This document shows, piece after piece, positions 1 through 4,845 of a stretch of 7,911 nt of DNA. The first letter of the stretch is position 1; every line of letters begins with the position of its first letter. Under the pieces are notes generated by a model, which worked only from the letters and a program-made list of their open reading frames with translations, made no database searches and was not told where the DNA came from. The DNA comes from Desulfobacteraceae bacterium. Lineage in GTDB: Bacteria; Desulfobacterota; DSM-4660; Desulfatiglandales; Desulfatiglandaceae. The DNA is taken from NCBI GenBank assembly GCA_030589715.1, contig JAUUVE010000082.1, forward strand, positions 1-7,911, read 5' to 3'. The position numbers and the translations under genes were made by a program.

Positions 1-1
1 G

Positions 2-58
2 CGGTCATCCTTCAATGACCTGATCAAGAAGCTTGAGGCCAAGGTGTCAGGAGATTAA
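2..58 (+). CDS. C-terminal end of upstream gene, probably MlaC-like (partial)
   Basis: Only the last 18 codons and a TAA stop lie in the window; the 5' part is cut off by the window edge. The tail reads RSSFNDLIKKLEAKVSGD, which resembles the end of MlaC/Ttg2D periplasmic phospholipid-binding proteins, where a short Phe-x-x-Leu-Ile-Lys-x-Leu helix closes the domain. The next gene, 76 bases downstream on the same strand, is a clear mlaA, and mlaC next to mlaA is a common arrangement. That the frame is coding is likely; the MlaC name rests on a short tail and the neighbour, so it is an inference. Confidence 0.5.
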   Translation, partial: RSSFNDLIKKLEAKVSGD

Positions 59-134
59 CCCGATGATCGGTGCAGGAAATCAAGAAGTGAAGATCGGATC
101 TTGTAGGCGGCATAAGCAAAGGAGCTAGCAATAG

Positions 135-1031
135 ATGGAAAGTCTCTATCGGGTCTTCATTGCGATATGTTGGCTCAACCTCCCAACGCTTCCTTGCTAC
201 GCTGGGGAAACGCCAGGATCGTTGAATCCGCCGCAACAGGCAGGGTATTTCATGGCACCGGACGGGGAGGTTGACTATTCAGGGTTGGGAACCGATTTAG
301 AAGAAGGGTATTCCGAAATGCCCTTGGTAGACCCGACCGCGGGCTTTGAGCTTACTCGGCTCCGCGATACCGAGGAAGTGGAACTTGATTCAGACGACTG
401 GGCAGAGCCTGTTGAGGATGAAGAACTGATCCCCGATCCTCTCGAACCTATGAACCGTGTCTTCTTTCAATTCAACGACAAACTGTACTTCTGGATACTC
501 AAACCCGTTAGCACCGTATACGAAAAAGTATTTCCTGAGCTAGCAAGGGTTTGCATCCGTAATTTTTTCTCCAATCTGTATATGCCTATTCGTGCGGTCA
601 ATTGTCTGTTGCAGGGCAAGTTCGAGGGATTCGGAAAGGAACTGGTACGATTTATGGTTAATTCAACTGCCGGTTTCATGGGCTTCCAGGACGTGGCGAA
701 ACATGCGCTCCACTGGGACAAACAAGAAGAAGACTTTGGCCAGACGCTAGCCTTTTACGGGATTGGACCCGGGTTTTATATCAACTTACCCGTTTTGGGG
801 CCCTCAACCCTTCGGGACACGGTGGGGTGGGTAGGAGACCAATTTGTCAATCCCCTCGATATTCTTGGGGAGAGCTGGGCTGTCAATCTATCAATCAGGG
901 CCTCCGACTTGGTCAACAATACTTCTCTTAGACTGGGGGAGTATGAATCCTTTAAGAAGGCCGCGCTGGACCCTTATGTGGCACTGAGAGAGGCCTTTTG
1001 GCAGTACCGAAAGAATCAGATCGAAAAATAA
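135..1031 (+). CDS. mlaA: MlaA (VacJ) family outer-membrane lipid-asymmetry protein
   Basis: MlaA proteins sit in the outer membrane and remove mislocalised phospholipids from the outer leaflet, passing them to MlaC and the MlaFEDB transporter. The family core runs from about residue 101 to 290. It opens with the signature DPLEPMNR (101-108), followed by the FxFNDKLYFWILKPV segment, RNFFSNLYMPIRAVN (142-156), EDFGQTLAFYGIGPG (199-213) and LPVLGPSTLRDTVG (218-231). Residues 1-23 look like a signal peptide; CYA/GE favours type I cleavage after Ala23. Cys21 is preceded by LP and makes a poor lipobox, unlike the lipoprotein form of E. coli. Residues 24-100 are an unusually long acidic linker rich in Asp and Glu. 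The start is supported by AAAGGAG at 118-124, 10 bases before ATG. It probably shares an operon with the preceding mlaC-like gene. Confidence 0.93.
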   Translation: MESLYRVFIAICWLNLPTLPCYAGETPGSLNPPQQAGYFMAPDGEVDYSGLGTDLEEGYSEMPLVDPTAGFELTRLRDTEEVELDSDDWAEPVEDEELIPDPLEPMNRVFFQFNDKLYFWILKPVSTVYEKVFPELARVCIRNFFSNLYMPIRAVNCLLQGKFEGFGKELVRFMVNSTAGFMGFQDVAKHALHWDKQEEDFGQTLAFYGIGPGFYINLPVLGPSTLRDTVGWVGDQFVNPLDILGESWAVNLSIRASDLVNNTSLRLGEYESFKKAALDPYVALREAFWQYRKNQIEK

Positions 1032-1085
1032 GGTGAGCTTGCCGAACCAGCAATGCCAAATAGCCAAAAGGAGATTCTGGTGCTT

Positions 1086-1095
1086 TTGTTAACAA
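1086..1095. promoter_or_regulatory. 10-bp palindrome just upstream of the riboswitch promoter
   Basis: TTGTTAACAA is a perfect 10-bp palindrome ending 10 bases before the -35 element at 1106. The position would suit an operator or activator site, but short AT-rich palindromes also occur by chance and no regulator family is recognised. Confidence 0.2.
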
Positions 1096-1105
1096 CCTTG
1101 TGCCC

Positions 1106-1134
1106 TTGACAAGACAATGAATCTAGTTCATAAT
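1106..1134 (+). promoter_or_regulatory. Sigma-70 promoter of the riboswitch operon
   Basis: A perfect -35 TTGACA (1106-1111) is followed after a 17-base spacer by CATAAT (1129-1134), five of six matches to the -10 consensus. Transcription would start near 1141, about 20 bases before the c-di-GMP aptamer, leaving a leader of roughly 237 bases before the TTG start at 1378. The placement directly ahead of an aptamer makes a chance match unlikely. Confidence 0.8.
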
Positions 1135-1160
1135 CGCCTTCAAAAAAGGTGATTGTGAAA

Positions 1161-1240
1161 TGAAAGGGCAAACCCGTCGAAAGGCGGCGGCGCAAGGCCA
1201 TGGGTCTAAAGCCGTAAGGCCATGACAGCCGGTTGCCGAA
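1161..1240 (+). promoter_or_regulatory. Cyclic-di-GMP-I (GEMM-I) riboswitch aptamer
   Basis: The conserved GEMM-I parts appear in order. These are AGGGCAAACC (1165-1174); a short stem 1174-1178/1183-1187 capped by a GAAA tetraloop (1179-1182); GGCGCAAGGCC (1189-1199), holding the Ala-equivalent base A1194 that intercalates between the two ligand guanines; a stem CATGG/CCATG (1199-1203/1220-1224) with the CTAA and TAAGG tetraloop-receptor region; and the closing GACAGCCGGTTGCCG (1224-1238). Aligned to Vc2 RNA, position 20 is G1167. Family knowledge links G20 to c-di-GMP and A20 to 3',3'-cGAMP (GEMM-Ib), so c-di-GMP is the predicted ligand. It lies between a strong promoter and the MinD-like gene. 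Confidence 0.93.
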
Positions 1241-1262
1241 CGAGGGTTGCCCTGTGAGACCC

Positions 1263-1290
1263 CTTTGGGCATCCTTGCCCAGGGACGTTT
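1263..1290 (+). terminator. Candidate expression-platform hairpin (weak terminator)
   Basis: Positions 1263-1270 can pair with 1277-1284 (GGGC/GCCC core plus T-A, two G-T wobbles and an outer C-G) around the loop ATCCTT. The tract after it, ACGTTTCTGATT, is poor in T for an intrinsic terminator, so termination would be weak at best. The GGGC arm (1267-1270) could instead pair with GCCC at 1249-1252, which could also pair with GGGC in the aptamer (1166-1169). Such mutually exclusive pairings are typical of riboswitch platforms. Confidence 0.35.
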
Positions 1291-1302
1291 CTGATTGGTT
1301 GG

Positions 1303-1341
1303 CCTCTAGGAAGAGCAGGCGCTGAAATCATCTTCCAGAGG
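1303..1341 (+). other. Long leader hairpin in the riboswitch 5' UTR
   Basis: CCTCT (1303-1307) and GGAAGA (1309-1314) pair perfectly with AGAGG (1337-1341) and TCTTCC (1331-1336). The result is an 11-bp stem with a single bulged A1308 and a 16-base loop. No T-tract follows, so it is not an intrinsic terminator. It separates the aptamer region from the Shine-Dalgarno hairpin and may act as an insulating or competing fold. Confidence 0.5.
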
Positions 1342-1346
1342 GTGTA

Positions 1347-1369
1347 TCCTTGGGTGTAATCCAAAGGAG
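1347..1369 (+). promoter_or_regulatory. Shine-Dalgarno and hairpin that can cover it
   Basis: AAAGGAG (1363-1369) lies 8 bases before the TTG at 1378 and decides that rare start. TCCTTGG (1347-1353) is complementary to CCAAAGGA (1361-1368) with one bulged A (1363) and a 7-base loop, so a local hairpin would hide most of the ribosome-binding site. This offers a translational output for the riboswitch, alone or with the weak terminator. Confidence 0.5.
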
Positions 1370-1377
1370 CAGGAAAG

Positions 1378-2310
1378 TTGTCGCGCATATACCCTATAGG
1401 CGGTGGAAAAGGAGGTACAGGAAAAACGGTTATCGCCGCAAACCTTGGTGCACTGATTGCAAAGCAAGGGAAAAGCGTGGTCTTGGTGGATTTGGATCTG
1501 GGTGGGTCAAATCTTCATACATGTTTGGGAATGAGAAATCCAAGGATCGGGCTGAATGAATTCCTAAACAAGACATGTAAAAAACTTGATCAAACGGTTG
1601 TATCTACTGCAATTTCCAATCTCTTTCTTGTGAGCTCGGTAAACTGCTCCCTGGAAGTTGCTAACCTATTTTTCGCACAGAAACAGAAAATAATCAGAGC
1701 GATTCAAAGACTTCCTTACGACTACATTTTTTTGGATCTGGCGGCTGGTACCAATTTTAATACCATCGATTTTTTCCTGGCCTCAAATGAAGGCCTGTTC
1801 GTATTCACGCCTGAACCAACGTCGATCGAAAACGCTGCCCGTTTTATCAGGACGGTCTATTTGAGAAAGGTAAAGCAGGTCCTAAAGCAACGCGCTTTTC
1901 TTGAGATCGTAAGGGAAATCATTGCAAACATGAAGGATAGGAATGCGAACGTCAAATCGTCTGATATAATTGAGGCCCTGACGGAAAAAGACCCTGCCAA
2001 GGGCAAGTTATTGCTGGAGAGATTAAGTGCATTCAGATTCAAGCTCATCCTGAACCAATTTGAAAAGAAGATTGATGAGAATCTCGGAGAAAAGATAGAA
2101 AAGGTTTGCAACAGGCATTTTCATTCCGACTTTCAATTCCTGGGGAAGGTCAGTTATGACGAAAAGGTCCACGATTCGGTCCTGTCCAGTAGGACATACG
2201 TTACCAAATACCCGTATACCGTAACGGCCCTGAACTTACAAAATATCGTTGACAAACTAATTGGGAAAGACCAACCAGTCTCCGACAGGTACCAAAGGTA
2301 TCATGAATAA
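1378..2310 (+). CDS. MinD/ParA-like P-loop ATPase (SIMIBI class)
   Basis: A deviant Walker A, GGGKGGTGKT (8-17), carries the signature Lys11 and P-loop Lys16. VDLDLGGSN (37-45) is the switch region with Asp38/Asp40, and YIFLDLAAG (116-124) the Walker B with Asp120. This places it with MinD, FlhG and ParA, ATP-driven dimers that position proteins or septa. The C-terminal half (LILNQF at 223-228, FLGKVSYDEKV at 254-264, YP at 279-280) fits FlhG/MinD. Residues about 160-215 form a Lys/Arg/Glu-rich helical insertion not usual for MinD, and FlhG's N-terminal activation helix is absent. The TTG start is supported by AAAGGAG 8 bases upstream and by an in-frame TAA at 1357. It overlaps the next gene by 8 bases. 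The cellular target is unknown. Confidence 0.88.
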   Translation: MSRIYPIGGGKGGTGKTVIAANLGALIAKQGKSVVLVDLDLGGSNLHTCLGMRNPRIGLNEFLNKTCKKLDQTVVSTAISNLFLVSSVNCSLEVANLFFAQKQKIIRAIQRLPYDYIFLDLAAGTNFNTIDFFLASNEGLFVFTPEPTSIENAARFIRTVYLRKVKQVLKQRAFLEIVREIIANMKDRNANVKSSDIIEALTEKDPAKGKLLLERLSAFRFKLILNQFEKKIDENLGEKIEKVCNRHFHSDFQFLGKVSYDEKVHDSVLSSRTYVTKYPYTVTALNLQNIVDKLIGKDQPVSDRYQRYHE

Positions 2311-2962
2311 ATTTGAAGAATTGAATCTTTACGAAATCTTGGGAATTCCTTTGAACGCCTCCTATTTTGAGATCAGACAGGCATATAAGGAAGAACTTTC
2401 GATCTACGACGAAGACTCCGTGATTTCCTACTCCTTTTTCTCGGATGATGAAAGGGCCGAGATCTTGAAAAAGATCGAGGAGGCATTTCTTACATTAATG
2501 GATGAAATCAAAAGGGGAGAATATGACAGGGCCCTCGTTGATGCAGGAATTGCTGACGTTTCTATCCTGAGTAAAAAAGGTCAAAAAAAGCCGATACCCC
2601 TTTTTCAAATGGGTAGGCCCGCAGAATATAACGCCCTTGTCAAAAGGGTGAAAAAAAGGGTCGAAGAGAAGGATGTGACAGCCATATCGACTGAAATCCT
2701 CTCAAAAGAGGTGATTTCGGGAAATGATCTTAAAAGGCTAAGAGAATCAATCGGCATAACGCTGGAAGAGGTTTTTGAAGTCGCAAGGATCCGCAAGTCT
2801 TTCCTGAAGGCCATAGAAGAGGATCAGTTTGAAGAGCTTCCTCCCATGGTCTATCTGAAAAGCTTCTTAAAATCTTACGCAGAACTCCTTCAAGTTGATG
2901 TCCAAAAAATAGTAGAGGGGTATATCAAGAACGTCCCCATCGACCAGGAGTTCGGACGGTAG
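2303..2962 (+). CDS. J-domain-like protein with RodZ-type HTH_25 domain
   Basis: Residues 8-78 resemble a DnaJ J-domain: NLYEILGIPLNAS, then IRQAYKEEL, then the late helix with AFLTLMDEIKRGEYDRAL. The catalytic HPD triplet is replaced by DED (36-38), so Hsp70 stimulation is doubtful. A Lys-rich linker (about 90-137) leads to an HTH_25 domain (138-209) as in RodZ, with LKRLRESIGITLEEV, IRKSFLKAIEEDQFEELP and VYLKSFLKSYAELL. Unlike RodZ there is no transmembrane helix or periplasmic part, so it should be cytoplasmic. ATG 2303 was chosen over an upstream in-frame TTG (2261) because it opens just before the J-like domain and overlaps the upstream stop as ATGAATAA, which suggests translational coupling. 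The Shine-Dalgarno (AAAGG, 2294-2298) is close. A partner or adaptor of the ATPase is the likely role, by inference. Confidence 0.85.
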   Translation: MNKFEELNLYEILGIPLNASYFEIRQAYKEELSIYDEDSVISYSFFSDDERAEILKKIEEAFLTLMDEIKRGEYDRALVDAGIADVSILSKKGQKKPIPLFQMGRPAEYNALVKRVKKRVEEKDVTAISTEILSKEVISGNDLKRLRESIGITLEEVFEVARIRKSFLKAIEEDQFEELPPMVYLKSFLKSYAELLQVDVQKIVEGYIKNVPIDQEFGR

Positions 2963-2991
2963 TAGACCCTCTTCCGCACCAGGTCGACCTA

Positions 2992-4470
2992 TCAAGAGGC
3001 ATCTCCGTAATCGTGGGCCGATGTAAAGCACATCCCGTCTATAAAGAGGTCCTGGAATCGCTCGGTTGCGGCAAGCTCTTGGTACTGTAACTTCCTTGCA
3101 ACTCTTTGGCCTTCCCTTCTCTTGTTTCTGTCCAATAAGGCCAGGCAGGAGCCGTATCCGGCCGCATTGCCCACGCCTATAACCTGAGCGGTGTGGCAGT
3201 CTGGGAGGAGATCAAGTGTGCAAGCGTCGAGGGGGTCCACATAATTACCGAATGCCCCGGCCAGCAGAATCCTGCGGATCTGCTCACCTCCAAAAAGTTC
3301 CCTCAATAAGGTTGCACCAGCGTAGAGGGCCGACTTTGCCAACTGAAGTTCAGCCACGTCTTTCTGTGTGATTACAATATCGTGGTTATTGCCGGTCTCG
3401 GATGCCCATGCCAGGACGAATTCCCAGCCATCCTTCCCTTGGTGGAGGCGGGGGGATTGAACCTCTTCGCTAAAATTTCCTTTTTTCAGGATAACTCCCC
3501 TTCTGATCATCTCTGCTGTTGCGGATATAAGGCCTGAACCACACAATCCCAACGGCCGTTTGCCATTTATCGTTTTCACCCGTACATTCAAGGTGTCAGG
3601 ATCAAGCCTGACCTGCTCGATTGCCCCGGCGGAGGCCCGCATACCCCATCGGATATGTCCGCCCTCAAAGGCAGGGCCGGCAGCAGTGGAACAGCAGATG
3701 AGACGGTCTTTGTGGGCAAGAACGATTTCGCCGTTTGTTCCCAGGTCAACGAGAAGGGATGGGATCTTAGTTCTGTGAAGGCCTGTGGCCAGGATGCAGG
3801 CAATGGTATCGCTCCCCACAAATCCGGCCTTGAGGGGCAGCAGGTGGACATAGGCTGATTTTCCGACCTCAAGGCCCAGGTCCCTGGCCTTGAGATCTTG
3901 ATCAGCCTGGAGGACTGGGGCATAGGGTGCCATTGCCAAATATCGAGGATCAAGGCCCATGAGTAGATGGTGCATTACTGTATTACCAACAACCGTCACC
4001 TCCATGATCAGCTCCGAGTCAATTCCAGCATCCTCCGAGGCATCTACGATCAGATCATTCAGGCATTGAACGATGGTGGTACGCAGTTTTTCCAGGCCAT
4101 TCTCCTTTTCCTGACAAAAGGATATACGACTGATAACATCGGTTCCAAAGGCAATCTGCGGATTTACGGCCGATCTTACTGAGAGCCTTTCTCCTGTCTC
4201 CAGGTCTATCAGGTATCCGACCACCGTGGAGGTACCAACATCAAAGGCCATGCCCACTAGCCGGGGGGCAAATCCGGGGCAAAGGTCAATTACATCCCTC
4301 TTATTCCATATGGTCGTGGTAATTCCCTTTTTGGCTGAGGCGAGTGCGCCCGGAAGCTTTCTTAAAGCAAAGGAGTCAAGGGTGAGCCGTCTTATCCCGT
4401 ATGTATTTTGAAGTTCAAGGAAGAGCCTTTCGCGGTCTGCCATCACGGAATCCAGGACCGGTGGAGGCAC
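2992..4470 (-). CDS. ASKHA ATPase part of RACo-type corrinoid-activating protein (3' part of interrupted gene)
   Basis: This 492-codon ORF holds the linker and ASKHA (acetate/sugar kinase-Hsc70-actin) ATPase domain of proteins that use ATP to drive electrons onto Co(II) corrinoids (RACo, RamA). Visible motifs are MAFDVGTSTVVGYLID (74-89), the phosphate-1 loop; LVDLGTNGEIVLA, the phosphate-2 loop; CSTAAGPAFEGGHI, typical of this family; LCGSGLI; and LLAGAFGNYVDP with GVGNAAGYG near the adenosine site. There is no C-terminal 4Fe-4S ferredoxin domain as in RamA. The GTG at 4470 has only AGAG directly against it and ATG 4443 has no clear ribosome-binding site. It is in the same frame as the 2Fe-2S ORF 15 bases upstream, separated only by a TGA, so it is best read as the 3' part of one 617-residue protein. 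Confidence 0.88.
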   Translation of the reverse strand: MPPPVLDSVMADRERLFLELQNTYGIRRLTLDSFALRKLPGALASAKKGITTTIWNKRDVIDLCPGFAPRLVGMAFDVGTSTVVGYLIDLETGERLSVRSAVNPQIAFGTDVISRISFCQEKENGLEKLRTTIVQCLNDLIVDASEDAGIDSELIMEVTVVGNTVMHHLLMGLDPRYLAMAPYAPVLQADQDLKARDLGLEVGKSAYVHLLPLKAGFVGSDTIACILATGLHRTKIPSLLVDLGTNGEIVLAHKDRLICCSTAAGPAFEGGHIRWGMRASAGAIEQVRLDPDTLNVRVKTINGKRPLGLCGSGLISATAEMIRRGVILKKGNFSEEVQSPRLHQGKDGWEFVLAWASETGNNHDIVITQKDVAELQLAKSALYAGATLLRELFGGEQIRRILLAGAFGNYVDPLDACTLDLLPDCHTAQVIGVGNAAGYGSCLALLDRNKRREGQRVARKLQYQELAATERFQDLFIDGMCFTSAHDYGDAS

Positions 4471-4485
4471 CTCTACAAAATGTTG

Positions 4486-4488
4486 TCA
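4486..4488 (-). other. In-frame TGA interrupting the corrinoid activator gene
   Basis: The TGA lies between two ORFs in the same frame that together make a 617-residue RACo-type protein, the expected length. The codon falls in the ferredoxin-ASKHA linker, just before the usual aromatic-x-E-V/L-P-P-P segment (here HFVEVPPP). One C-to-T change from CGA (Arg) would explain it. The next base is C, and UGA-C is known as a leaky termination context. The same gene ends in TGA at 2992-2994, so TGA is used as a stop here. Confidence 0.75.
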
Positions 4489-4845
4489 AACGTTTGGCCG
4501 CAAGCGCAAAGGATATGATTGTGCAGTATCTGAGGTCAAAACCACCTGGCTTCGGACCTGGCTTTCTTCGGGAATCCTCACGGTGGTAGGGCCCTTAGGT
4601 ACGGTCTCGCACGCAAGGCGATAGCCCTTTTGAAGGAGCTTGCCCAGGGCTTCCCTCTCCAGCCCCGAGGGTTCAGGCAGGGGGGTGTCGGTCTCCTCTA
4701 CTATCACCTTGCACTTGCCGCATATTTTCCTGCCCCCGCAGGTCGATCTGAGGGGAAGACCGATCTGTTGTGCCAATTGCAGGATATCACGGCTGCCATC
4801 GGCTACAGCCCCCTTTTTCCAGGGCATAAATAGGATCTTAGCCAT
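4486..4845 (-). CDS. 2Fe-2S ferredoxin domain of RACo-type activator (5' part of interrupted gene)
   Basis: The 119 codons encode a plant-type 2Fe-2S ferredoxin domain with ligands Cys36, Cys42, Cys45 and Cys79 (CGGRKICGKCKV then RLACET), the electron-entry domain of RACo-like activators. It ends after VRIPEESQ and the short LRLRPNV segment, where full-length relatives continue into the linker and ASKHA domain. The frame stays open past the TGA (QHFVEVPPPVL...) into the next ORF. The ATG overlaps the methyltransferase stop as ATGGCTAA, giving translational coupling and a tight functional link to that corrinoid protein. If this piece is made alone, it would be a free ferredoxin without its ATPase. 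Confidence 0.87.
   Translation of the reverse strand: MAKILFMPWKKGAVADGSRDILQLAQQIGLPLRSTCGGRKICGKCKVIVEETDTPLPEPSGLEREALGKLLQKGYRLACETVPKGPTTVRIPEESQVRSQVVLTSDTAQSYPLRLRPNV

Noticed and set aside
1065..1088. Terminator after mlaA (CAAAAG/CTTTTG)
   Set aside because: A 6-bp AT-rich stem with a 12-base loop and no following T-run is too weak to call.
1016..1388. Two minus-strand ORFs across the riboswitch region
   Set aside because: They cover the promoter, aptamer and leader hairpins, contain low-complexity sequence with no motif, and have no ribosome-binding sites.
1350..1559. 69-codon plus-strand ORF overlapping the start of the ATPase gene
   Set aside because: It is a +1-frame shadow of the Walker A region; the TTG-started frame carries the P-loop and the ribosome-binding site.
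2968..2999. Bidirectional terminator between the convergent operons (CCTCTT/AAGAGG around AGGTCGACCT)
   Set aside because: The outer arms are only 6 bp with a long loop, one arm overlaps the activator's last codons, and no T-tract follows on either strand.
4440..4488. Selenocysteine reading of the in-frame TGA with a downstream SECIS hairpin
   Set aside because: The only local stem after the TGA is GGTG/CACC with loop CCTC, too short and lacking the conserved loop G of bacterial SECIS elements. The site is in a variable linker and not at a redox position.
2992..4845. TGA reassigned as a sense codon in this organism
   Set aside because: The same reading frame ends with TGA exactly where family members end, and no other gene here needs TGA as sense.
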